From: Desulfobacteraceae bacterium | GTDB taxonomy: Bacteria > Desulfobacterota > Desulfobacteria > Desulfobacterales > Desulfosalsimonadaceae | DNA: 8,357 nucleotides | Direction: 5' to 3' | Assembly: GCA_007131845.1 (NCBI GenBank) | Contig: SLPT01000147.1 | Span: 1 to 8,357, forward strand | Part shown: positions 1-5,956 of the stretch, one piece after another | Layout: the number at the start of each line of letters is the position of its first letter | How positions within the stretch are numbered: the stretch's first letter is position 1 | Made by a program: the position numbers and the translations under genes | Notes under the pieces: model-generated | What the model saw: only the letters and a program-made list of their open reading frames with translations | Database searches by the model: none | Told to the model about the DNA's origin: nothing

Positions 1-24
1 ATTCTTCGAAATCGCGCAAGCCTT

Positions 25-76
25 GATCTTGAACTTTTTACAAAGCCGTCGGATCGCGACTTTTTACGAGATCATC
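25..76. repeat. Diverged direct repeat, unit of about 26 nt
   Basis: The segment ACTTTTTAC at 33-41 recurs at 59-67, each preceded by GATC (25-28 and 52-55) and followed by a similar stretch ending in TC (50 and 76). The two 18-nt cores (33-50 and 59-76) agree at 13 positions. The unit resembles an intergenic repeat that I associate, from memory, with Desulfobacterales genomes. It lies in the non-coding stretch 1-204 after the Fe-S gene, in which I see no gene. An A7 run at 108-114 gives a U-tract on the minus strand, but no good hairpin precedes it. Confidence 0.5.
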
Positions 77-204
77 AAAATTATGTTTCCGTCATTTACA
101 AGGGAGAAAAAAATCTGCCGACGTCACGGTGGTAGAGGCCGCAATGCCTTATCTCATGCGGTTTGCTGCTGACTAATAGCCATGGAGATTGCTTTTCTTC
201 AGGC

Positions 205-1047
205 TTATCGGCCCGCTGCGGCCGTCGGCAGGGTACCGTGTTTTACCGCCAGTTTTTCAAACATTCGGGCCAGGCCGGAGCCCAGGGCATTGATGGAGCC
301 GATGTTCAGATTCTCGTTTGCGGCCTCGTCGAAATAGATGTTGAGGTTCGATTCGAAGTCCTCTTCCGCGGGCCAGTAGCAGATCATGATCGGAACCTTG
401 GGCAGTACGTAAAAGATCCGTGCGATATCGGCATCCAGATGCTCTGTGGGGCGCCCGTTGAAGATATCCAGCAGATCGACGAAAAGATCATAGTCGTTGT
501 CCGCGATCTGCTTGAGCGGTTTTTCGCATCGCTGTCGGAATAGTCCGGCCCATGCGCTGCCGTCTTTCAATTCCCGGAACGTGAGCCATTTTCCGGTAAT
601 GTCCTTGCCGGCGCCTTCCGTGATATAGGTGAGCACCGGCACGGAAACCCACGGGTTGGTGTGAATTTCCGCCGACAGGGTCCCGTCCGGGGCCACGCTG
701 AAATCCTTGCCGAGTACCTTGACGGTCAAGCGGCCGTTCCGGAATTTGCCGCCCAGTTTTTCCGCCACGGAAGGCAGGTCCATTTCCCGGACCTTTTCCT
801 TCAACTGCCGCACATAGGCTTCGATTTCTTCGTCGGACGTGCGCGGTTTTTCGGTGCTTTCATCCGTTTCGTCATCCCCGCCGTATTGTTCGAGAACGGA
901 AGGATCCAGTTGCGGACAGTCGCTGAGCTTCTTTTTTCCCTTAAACACCTGGGCCGCAAACGCCAGGCAGGTCTGTTCGTTGCACTGCCGGCAGTTGGAC
1001 TGATCCAGCAGTCTCAGAATATCCATCGGGGTCTTGGGTTGAGACAT
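205..1047 (-). CDS. Fe-S cluster protein with DUF3786 domain
   Basis: A 280-residue soluble protein. The N-terminus carries a four-cysteine motif C-x2-C-x4-C-x16-C (Cys19, Cys22, Cys27, Cys44), the pattern of the small 4Fe-4S domain also found in the gamma subunit of CO dehydrogenase/acetyl-CoA synthase and in electron-transfer proteins. A short acidic, low-complexity linker (about 57-75) follows. The rest (about 76-270) matches DUF3786: a beta-rich centre (FRNGRLTVKVLGKDFSVAPD), the segment NPWVSVPVLTYI, GKWLTFRELKDG, and the closing half with IFYVLPKVPIMICYWPAEEDFES and NIYFDEAANENLNI. Proteins of this kind are known mainly from strict anaerobes and have no settled function; a redox or C1-metabolism accessory role is a guess. 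The ATG at 1047 is fixed by a strong ribosome site. The gene stands alone, 370 nt after the hydrolase, with its own likely promoter region. No clear rho-independent terminator is seen after the stop. Confidence 0.88.
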   Translation of the reverse strand: MSQPKTPMDILRLLDQSNCRQCNEQTCLAFAAQVFKGKKKLSDCPQLDPSVLEQYGGDDETDESTEKPRTSDEEIEAYVRQLKEKVREMDLPSVAEKLGGKFRNGRLTVKVLGKDFSVAPDGTLSAEIHTNPWVSVPVLTYITEGAGKDITGKWLTFRELKDGSAWAGLFRQRCEKPLKQIADNDYDLFVDLLDIFNGRPTEHLDADIARIFYVLPKVPIMICYWPAEEDFESNLNIYFDEAANENLNIGSINALGSGLARMFEKLAVKHGTLPTAAAGR

Positions 1048-1053
1048 ATGATT

Positions 1054-1059
1054 CCTCCT
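1054..1059 (-). promoter_or_regulatory. Strong ribosome binding site that sets the Fe-S protein start
   Basis: AGGAGG (within AAGGAGGAAT) on the minus strand lies 6 nt before the ATG at 1047. It decides between this start and an ATG 18 codons upstream that has no ribosome site. Confidence 0.85.
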
Positions 1060-1137
1060 TATTACAAAGAGATAATATAAGCATGTTTCAGTACAATGCA
1101 TTTCTTTTCTTGTTTACGATGGTTTTGAGTTTATGCT

Positions 1138-1153
1138 CATATCGGACGATATG
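1138..1153. promoter_or_regulatory. Operator-like palindrome upstream of the Fe-S/DUF3786 gene
   Basis: CATATCG and CGATATG are perfect inverted repeats of 7 bp separated by GA, 91 to 106 nt before the ATG of the Fe-S protein. The size and symmetry suit a dimeric DNA-binding regulator. No known regulator motif is recognised and no second copy was seen in the window. Confidence 0.35.
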
Positions 1154-1245
1154 TTTTGTAATGCGCTGTTTCATTCCCGCATCCCGCATTGCCGCTGGAT
1201 CGGATTTGATTTTAACGGTTTTGTATTTTAATCGCCGGGGTGCTC

Positions 1246-1267
1246 CCGGACAAGCACCGGACAAGCA
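1246..1267. repeat. Tandem repeat of 11 bp, two perfect copies
   Basis: CCGGACAAGCA occurs twice in direct succession. The first copy also forms the right arm of a GC-rich hairpin with GGTGCT at 1239-1244. No function is evident; it may be replication slippage. Confidence 0.7.
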
Positions 1268-1417
1268 AAGGAGGGCGTCGTAGTCTGAAGAATTGAAAGC
1301 CGGATGTGCCATGCCGACCGGAGGCCCGGTAGGGGGCGCGTCCAATATAGGGGATGCATTCCCAATACGTTTTTATGGCCGCCTGTTTTCTTTCAATTTT
1401 CCGCGGCCTGTGCGGGA

Positions 1418-2053
1418 TTAGAGGTCAAGGACCCGGCCTGCGCCGCCGGAGACATATTGCTGCGGGTACATGGCGGCAATGCGGTCAATATGCCGGGTGC
1501 AATGGGTGGGGCAGATGCAAGAAAGGCCGGCAATCAGTTCAAAGTCGTCGAATCCGTGGAGCCCGCCGATGAGGGCGGCAGGATGTCCGAAGGCGGATGC
1601 TGCAGTAAGAATTTCACCGACTCCCGGGTGGGAGCACCCCGCAACCACAATCAGTCCTTCTTCCTGCCGGATTACCAGGGAATGTTCGATGGCCTTAAGC
1701 ACTCCCGTGGAAAAGATTTCATCAAAAATTTTCGCCGGACCGGCAATGCGGCGCAGGCCGTGCAGATCAGGCATGGACTGCAAAGAGCCGGGTACGTAAA
1801 TGTTCATCCGGTCAATACCGGAAACGGCCGAAAGCCCGCCGGTATGATCCCAGTGATCGTGGGAGATAAATACCGCGTCGATCCGGGAAGGCTCGATTCG
1901 GAGTGTTTTCATGTTCTGAGCGAGGATGTCCGCGCGCGCGCCCGTATCAAAGAGGATGGTTTTGCCGTGGGCCTCCACGAGGCAGGAAAAACCCCAGTCC
2001 GCCGCAAGGTTTTCCTGCCCCGTGGTATTGTCGTAAACGATGGTAACCCGCAT
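1418..2053 (-). CDS. Metallo-beta-lactamase-fold hydrolase, COG1237-like
   Basis: A 211-residue soluble protein of the metallo-beta-lactamase fold. The metal site is visible: SHDHWDH (His65, His67, Asp69, His70), His142 in VVAGCSHPGV, and His184 in CPTHCT; His166 in GGLHGF is also typical of the subgroup. N-terminal IVYDNTT and LFDTG, and the C-terminal GAGRVLDL, match the group often labelled 'dihydropteridine / RFA-P synthase-like' (COG1237). That label comes from archaeal pterin work and is not established for bacterial members, so the substrate is unknown. The ATG at 2053 is chosen because GAGG lies 5 nt before it and because the fold starts at once; the open frame runs on upstream only as a shadow of the channel gene. 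It begins 23 nt after the channel stop, so the two are very probably co-transcribed. It is somewhat short for the group but ends properly, so it looks intact. No signal peptide is seen. Confidence 0.88.
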   Translation of the reverse strand: MRVTIVYDNTTGQENLAADWGFSCLVEAHGKTILFDTGARADILAQNMKTLRIEPSRIDAVFISHDHWDHTGGLSAVSGIDRMNIYVPGSLQSMPDLHGLRRIAGPAKIFDEIFSTGVLKAIEHSLVIRQEEGLIVVAGCSHPGVGEILTAASAFGHPAALIGGLHGFDDFELIAGLSCICPTHCTRHIDRIAAMYPQQYVSGGAGRVLDL

Positions 2054-2076
2054 ATCAGCCTCGCTTTCACTGGCGC

Positions 2077-3339
2077 TTAGTTTTCCGTCTGCGGCTCGGG
2101 CCGGAGATACGCCCCCCAGTAGCTCAGACCCACGAAAACAACGCCGCCGATAATATTGCCAAGGGTCACCGGAAGCAGGTTTTTCACAAAAAATGCATAC
2201 CAGGTGAGCCCGGAAAGATCGAGTCCGGCCGGTGCGACGCCCGCCCAGGTGTTCAGAAAAATTCCGCCGGGAATGAAATACATGTTGGCGATAGAGTGCT
2301 CGAACCCAATGGCCACAAATCCCATGATCGGAAAAAAGATAGCGAAGATTTTGCCGACAATCAGCCTTGAGGCAAGAGCCATCCAGACGGCCAGGCAAAC
2401 CATCCAGTTGCATCCTACGCCGCGGACAAACGCCTCGGTAAAGCTTAAATTGACCTTGGAATGGGCGATTCCTACCGCAGCTTCTCCCAGTGCCCCGCCG
2501 CCGGTCTGCCAGAGCCCGGAAAAAACGAAAAGAAGCGCCAGGATGATGGATCCGATGAAGTTGGCCACGTACACAATGCCCCACCCGGTTAACACTTTTT
2601 TCCAGGTAATATGTCCGAGCACGACGCTGGAAATCATCAGGGTGTTGCCGGTAAACAATTCGGCGCCTGCAATCACCACCAGCATCAGCCCGATGCTGAA
2701 AGCCCCGCCGGCGATAAGCTTCTGCATTCCTATTCCCATGCTCGCCGGCAGGTCGAACGTCACCGACGTGGAAAACAGACCGCCGAAGCCGATGTAAGCG
2801 CCGCCCAGGATTCCAAGGACAAAAAGGGAAATCCACGGAGAGTTTGCCTTTGCCACGCCGACCGTCTGGGCTACGGTTTCGGCGATGGTCTTGGGTGCCT
2901 TGTCATCGAAGCTGGGCTTCGGGAATTTATCAATAATTCGGTCGAACCGGCGAAATGCCTTTTTTTCCTGGTCCATTTTCCTGGCCCTGGCCTTGTGAAC
3001 CGCCGAGGAGATCTCTTCCGGCGTAAACGGCTTGGGCAGGTAATCCATCGCCCCGCGTTTCATGGCCTCGGCCGCTCGTTCCACAGCGGGATATCCGCTG
3101 ATCATCAATATCGTCGAGTCGGGCGAGCGTTGTTCCAGCTCGGCCACTACATCCATTCCGTTCAGCCCTGGCATTTTCCAGTCGCACAGGATCACCGTGT
3201 AGTTTTCCTCCGAAGCCAGGCGTAGCCCTTCGGAAGGATCCGGGGTCGTGTCCACCTCGAAGCCTTCGGCAGTGAAAATTCGCTGGCAGGAGGAAAGAAC
3301 CGCCTGGTCATCATCGATTACCAACAATCGTTCACGCAT
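2077..3339 (-). CDS. Receiver domain fused to a FocA-type formate/nitrite channel
   Basis: A 420-residue fusion. Residues 1-121 are a full response-regulator receiver: Asp9/Asp10 in VIDDDQ, phospho-acceptor Asp53 in LCDWKMPG, Ser81 in MISGYP, Lys103 in PKPF. Residues about 122-165 are a charged linker ending in an amphipathic stretch (IAETVAQTVGVAK) that matches the cytoplasmic N-terminal helix of FocA. Residues about 166-412 are a complete FNT-family channel with six membrane segments. Pore hallmarks are GAELFTGNT (225-233, the omega loop) and GFEHSIANM (345-353) with the central His348; LPVTLGNIIGG (389-399) is also typical. Compared from memory with E. coli FocA, functional residues Phe75, Leu79, Thr91, Lys156, Asn172, Phe202 and His209 all fall at a constant offset of +139 (Phe214, Leu218, Thr230, Lys295, Asn311, Phe341, His348), so the pore core aligns without gaps. 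FNT proteins are pentamers that pass formate and related small anions across the inner membrane. The ATG at 3339 is chosen over one 17 codons upstream because the receiver begins there and AGAAAG precedes it by about 10 nt. The domain fusion is read directly; phospho-gating is inference. Confidence 0.95.
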   Translation of the reverse strand: MRERLLVIDDDQAVLSSCQRIFTAEGFEVDTTPDPSEGLRLASEENYTVILCDWKMPGLNGMDVVAELEQRSPDSTILMISGYPAVERAAEAMKRGAMDYLPKPFTPEEISSAVHKARARKMDQEKKAFRRFDRIIDKFPKPSFDDKAPKTIAETVAQTVGVAKANSPWISLFVLGILGGAYIGFGGLFSTSVTFDLPASMGIGMQKLIAGGAFSIGLMLVVIAGAELFTGNTLMISSVVLGHITWKKVLTGWGIVYVANFIGSIILALLFVFSGLWQTGGGALGEAAVGIAHSKVNLSFTEAFVRGVGCNWMVCLAVWMALASRLIVGKIFAIFFPIMGFVAIGFEHSIANMYFIPGGIFLNTWAGVAPAGLDLSGLTWYAFFVKNLLPVTLGNIIGGVVFVGLSYWGAYLRPEPQTEN

Positions 3340-3361
3340 AATATGAATACTTTCTTTTAAT

Positions 3362-3390
3362 AATGTATGTAGTACCCGAACGAAAACCAA
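3362..3390 (-). promoter_or_regulatory. Weak candidate promoter for the receiver-channel gene
   Basis: On the minus strand TTGGTT (3385-3390) and TACATT (3362-3367) are 17 nt apart, with 3 of 6 and 4 of 6 matches to the sigma-70 consensus. A better -35-like TTGACA lies at 3398-3403 but has no -10 at a proper distance. Transcription from the TACATT box would give a leader of only about 16 nt. This is weak evidence; read-through from the kinase-receiver pair is equally possible. Confidence 0.2.
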
Positions 3391-3418
3391 GATTTTTTGT
3401 CAAGATCAAGGACGGCGA

Positions 3419-3465
3419 AAATTTTAACCGCAGGAATACCGGGCGTATTTTGAGGATTAAAATTT
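3419..3465 (-). other. 47-bp imperfect inverted repeat upstream of the receiver-channel gene
   Basis: The outer arms AAATTTTAA (3419-3427) and TTAAAATTT (3457-3465) are perfectly complementary over 9 bp. Inside them an inner pair AATAC (3435-3439) and GTATT (3445-3449) is complementary over 5 bp around the centre CGGGC, and a CC/GG pair sits between. The whole is symmetric about one centre. It lies in the 185-nt gap between the stand-alone receiver and the receiver-channel gene, 80 to 127 nt before the latter's ATG. It could be an operator, an mRNA hairpin or a weak terminator. No clear U-tract follows on the minus strand beyond the A/T-rich outer arm. Confidence 0.4.
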
Positions 3466-3524
3466 GAGCCGGCCCCAGAGATTGGCGAAAAAGACGGGTT
3501 TTGTTCAGGCATTATGTATACTGT

Positions 3525-3881
3525 TTATTTTCTGGCATTATGCACCGCTGCAATCAGTTCATCCGGGGTGAACGGTTTTTCCACGAATCCATAAGCGCCG
3601 ATTGTCCGCCCCCGCCGGGTAGTCTCCGGCGTAAGATAGCCTGTCATGATCAGAATCCTCAAATCGGGATGTTTTTTTCTTACCATTTCAACCAGTTGAA
3701 AACCGTCGCTTTTCGGCATTTTGATATCCGTGAGCATCAGGTCGAAGGAATCATCCGAGGCAAGAGCCGCTTTGGCTTCAGCAGCGTTTCCTGCCACTGT
3801 GACCCGAATTGCTTCGGTCCCGAGGATGCGGCGGCAGCTTTCTGCCACCATGGGGTCGTCATCGACGATCAGCACATGCAT
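3525..3881 (-). CDS. Single-domain response regulator (receiver only)
   Basis: A 118-residue CheY-like receiver with no output domain. The key residues are all in place: acidic pair Asp7/Asp8 in IVDDDP, phospho-acceptor Asp52 in LTDIKMP, Thr80 in IMTGY and Lys102 in EKPF. It starts 6 nt after the kinase stop, which makes the upstream kinase its natural phospho-donor. A GGGAG inside the end of the kinase gene, about 12 nt before the ATG, may serve as ribosome site. The receiver ends right after helix 5 (ELIAAVHNARK), so there is no room for a DNA-binding domain. It may be a phosphate shuttle or sink, or may act by protein contact. It resembles the receiver of the fusion protein downstream, including V-x3-SC-x-RI after the acidic patch and KPFTP-[DE]-E-x3-AVH-x-AR at the end. 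That suggests common descent and a shared kinase. Assignment as a receiver is certain; the role is inference. Confidence 0.93.
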   Translation of the reverse strand: MHVLIVDDDPMVAESCRRILGTEAIRVTVAGNAAEAKAALASDDSFDLMLTDIKMPKSDGFQLVEMVRKKHPDLRILIMTGYLTPETTRRGRTIGAYGFVEKPFTPDELIAAVHNARK

Positions 3882-3887
3882 AGGTTC

Positions 3888-5846
3888 TTACTGCTCCCGC
3901 TTCCCGGCCGGCGCCGGCGTCATGCTGGCATTGTTTTGAACCGGCAGCCAGACAGTGAAAATACTTCCCGCGCCAACGGTGCTCCGGACCGTGATGGACC
4001 CGCCGTGGCGTTCGATAATGCCGGCAGACACCGAAAGACCCAGGCCTGTACCCTTTCCCACTTCCTTGGTGGTAAAAAACGGATCGAAAAGGCGTTCCAT
4101 GTCTGTGGCTGCGATGCCGCAGCCGGTATCCGCAACGGAAATCTCCACGCCGGGCGATTCCGACAAAGACATATCCGTGGAAACCGTAATGCTGCCATCC
4201 GCCTGGGTGGCATCCAGCGCATTGATCATCATGTTGATGATTACGCTTTGAATCTGGTTGCGATCCACGGTCACCTCCGGCAGATCGGCTTTCCCGGAAA
4301 ATTCGAGGCTCACGCCCCGAACCAGCGCCTGATTTTCCATCAGCCGGACACAGTCTTCGACGAGTTCATTGAGATGGATGGTTTCCGTTTCCGGCCGGGT
4401 CTGGCGGGCAAAATCAAGCAGTCCCTTGACGATTTTCCGGACCCGCTCCGTCTGGATGGATACATTCTCCAGATCGGCCCGAACCGTTTCGGGCAGGTCG
4501 TTTCTGCGGAGGGTAAGATGCGTATAGGTGAGGACCGCCGTAAGGGGATTGTTGATTTCGTGGGCTACACCCGCAGCCAGCCTGCCGACGCTCGCCTGTT
4601 TCTGCGACTGGATAAGCCGGGTTTCACTTTCTTCCTTCTGGCGTTCCTCGCGCTGCTGCAGCGCCGTCATCATTTCCTGAAACTTTTTCTGCAGTACGCC
4701 GAAATCGCTTTTGGACACAGGGCCGATATCCGGGGACAGGTTTCCCTCGGAAACGTTGACGCTCGCCTGAATCAGCCGGTTGATGGGCCGGACGATCCGA
4801 TCCGAAAGAAGCCATCCGACCAGCAGGGCAACCCCTACGCCCGCGAGGGTGATTCCGGTGAACACCATCAGCGCCGTCCGGCGGACATCGGCATACTGGG
4901 CTTCCAGGATCCCTACATACAGCATTCCCACCCGCTGACCGAAAATATCCAGGATGGGTTCATAGGCGGTGATATACCAGTCATCGACGACGATGGCCCG
5001 GTCAATCCATTTTTCACCGTCTTCCAGTACGCGGCGGACGACCTCTTCCGAGGCGACGGTCCCGACGGCCCGCTCGCCGTCCTGCCGGCGAACGGTGGTG
5101 GCAACGCGAAAGTCCTTCAGAAAAATTGTCGCCGTCCCCACGCTGCGTCCCTGATATTCTTCATTCTGGAAAACGGTCTCGGCGATCGTGTCCACAATGG
5201 TGGTTTCCCGGTTGATCAGAATGCCACCGTACACCACGCCTTTCACCGTTCCCGAGTGCATTACCGGTACGGCTGCTGCGATACCAAGGCCGGCGGTTTC
5301 TCCTTCGGCGGCCGGGAAGGCGCTCTTTACCGGCGGGGTCGTCTCCATTCGGGCGCGGCGGACAAGATCCGGACTCTCAGCCCGCAGAGCGGACGCCTCG
5401 AGTAGAATCGTTCCGGCAACCGGTTTTTTTTGCTTCAGGGCCGCTATGACCGCCGAATTTTCAGTCGGCGGGGTATTCCCGGGGGCGGGATGGGAGCCCA
5501 CCCGGCAGATAACGCTCCGATCCGGCCGGACGATGCCGGCAAAATCAAGTCCCAGGCGATCTGCAACCTGTTCCAGCCGTTCTTTAATCGGGGATTCCTC
5601 TTCCATGAACAGGCTCGACTCAACATCGTTTCCCATGCTGAAGGTTTCCAGGGCTTTCCGGATATCCTCGCCTTTTTTATCGTAGAGCAGCCGGGCAACG
5701 TTCAGGTCCTGGCGCACCCGGTTGCTCACCTCGGAAACGACAGAGTCGTAGATCAGTTGGCCGCCCACAATCAGCGAGACAGCCCCGACCAGCAGGGACA
5801 CCCCTAAAAAACTGATCATAAGCTTGGAGCGGATCGAATAGAACAT
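3888..5846 (-). CDS. Membrane sensor histidine kinase: Cache-like sensor, HAMP, HisKA, HATPase
   Basis: A complete 652-residue hybrid-free sensor kinase. Visible in order: a first membrane segment (about 9-32, MISFLGVSLLVGAVSLIVGG); a large periplasmic region (about 33-322) with the look of a Cache-type sensor, including WYITAYEPILD and GMLYVGILEAQY just before the second membrane segment; a second membrane segment (about 324-347); HAMP (about 348-400, IVRPINRLIQA); a short charged coiled coil rich in Glu, Lys and Gln (about 385-418); HisKA with phospho-acceptor His429 in AAGVAHEINNPL; N-box with Asn538 and Asn542; G1 DTGCGI (573-578); F-box FDPFFTTK; and G2 GKGTGLGLS (597-605). All catalytic residues are present, so it should be active. 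The wording of the H-box is of the NtrB-like class. Known Cache sensors bind small molecules such as carboxylates or amino acids; the ligand here is unknown. The stop is followed after 6 nt by the receiver gene, so the two are surely co-transcribed. GGGAAAG upstream of the ATG is a fair ribosome site. A Pro/Ala-rich tail follows residue 638. Confidence 0.93.
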   Translation of the reverse strand: MFYSIRSKLMISFLGVSLLVGAVSLIVGGQLIYDSVVSEVSNRVRQDLNVARLLYDKKGEDIRKALETFSMGNDVESSLFMEEESPIKERLEQVADRLGLDFAGIVRPDRSVICRVGSHPAPGNTPPTENSAVIAALKQKKPVAGTILLEASALRAESPDLVRRARMETTPPVKSAFPAAEGETAGLGIAAAVPVMHSGTVKGVVYGGILINRETTIVDTIAETVFQNEEYQGRSVGTATIFLKDFRVATTVRRQDGERAVGTVASEEVVRRVLEDGEKWIDRAIVVDDWYITAYEPILDIFGQRVGMLYVGILEAQYADVRRTALMVFTGITLAGVGVALLVGWLLSDRIVRPINRLIQASVNVSEGNLSPDIGPVSKSDFGVLQKKFQEMMTALQQREERQKEESETRLIQSQKQASVGRLAAGVAHEINNPLTAVLTYTHLTLRRNDLPETVRADLENVSIQTERVRKIVKGLLDFARQTRPETETIHLNELVEDCVRLMENQALVRGVSLEFSGKADLPEVTVDRNQIQSVIINMMINALDATQADGSITVSTDMSLSESPGVEISVADTGCGIAATDMERLFDPFFTTKEVGKGTGLGLSVSAGIIERHGGSITVRSTVGAGSIFTVWLPVQNNASMTPAPAGKREQ

Positions 5847-5929
5847 GCTTTCCCGATAGCGTGATGAGATAGAATCATATCGTGTTAACAGTCAAACCAG
5901 CCCGGCGGCAGGCACAAAAAGAGCAAATC

Positions 5930-5956
5930 TTTATAAGAATATTACGAGGCTGTCAA
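5930..5956 (-). promoter_or_regulatory. Candidate sigma-70-type promoter for the sensor kinase gene
   Basis: On the minus strand a perfect TTGACA (5951-5956) is followed after 15 nt by TATAAA (5930-5935, five of six bases of TATAAT). It lies in the 194-nt gap between phoU and the kinase, about 85 nt before the kinase ATG. Both hexamers are good, but the 15-nt spacer is short of the usual 17, so activity may be weak or need an activator. It would make the kinase-receiver pair separately transcribed from phoU. I see no convincing rho-independent terminator for phoU in the same gap. Confidence 0.4.

Larger units (their letters stand above)
1048..1417. other. 370-nt intergenic stretch without a supported gene
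   Basis: It lies between the hydrolase stop and the Fe-S protein. Small open frames exist on both strands (for example about 1083-1283 plus and 1088-1345 minus), but none has a ribosome site, a recognisable motif or convincing composition. The stretch holds an 11-bp tandem repeat (1246-1267), a GC-rich hairpin GGTGCT/AGCACC (1239-1258), a small hairpin ACCGG/CCGGT (1317-1330), and a perfect 7-2-7 palindrome (1138-1153). The part nearest the Fe-S gene is AT-rich, as expected for a promoter region. On the minus strand a TATATT -10-like box lies close to the ribosome site, but I find no good -35 partner. Confidence 0.5.

Noticed and set aside
90..140. T7 tract on the minus strand (A7 at 108-114) as a terminator for the Fe-S gene.
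   Set aside because: The sequence before it forms at best a 3-bp stem, and it lies about 90 nt after the stop.
1317..1330. Small hairpin ACCGG/CCGGT after the hydrolase gene as a terminator.
   Set aside because: Only 5 bp with a 4-nt loop and no T-tract on the minus strand.
1088..1345. A possible 85-residue small protein on the minus strand between the hydrolase and the Fe-S gene, and a 66-residue one on the plus strand (1083-1283).
   Set aside because: No ribosome site, no motif, no membrane segment pattern that I trust. They include the tandem repeat and hairpins of the intergenic stretch.
2054..2836. Upstream extension of the hydrolase open frame to give 472 residues.
   Set aside because: The extension overlaps the channel gene in another frame and is Arg-rich with no fold. 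The ATG at 2053 has a good ribosome site and the hydrolase fold begins there.
3340..3390. An earlier ATG that would add 17 residues to the receiver-channel protein.
   Set aside because: Receiver domains start within a few residues of the strand leading to the acidic pair, and the inner ATG at 3339 fits this. The upstream residues show no conserved feature.
3400..3411. A 12-nt match (CCTTGATCTTGA, inverted) to 21-32 at the left edge repeat.
   Set aside because: Matches of this length are expected a few times by chance in a window of this size, and the flanks do not agree.
3501..5405. A plus-strand open frame of 634 codons opposite the sensor kinase and lone receiver.
   Set aside because: It is a shadow of two well-supported minus-strand genes with full catalytic motifs. 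The translation is rich in His, Arg, Asp and Gly without recognisable domains, and no ribosome site was seen.
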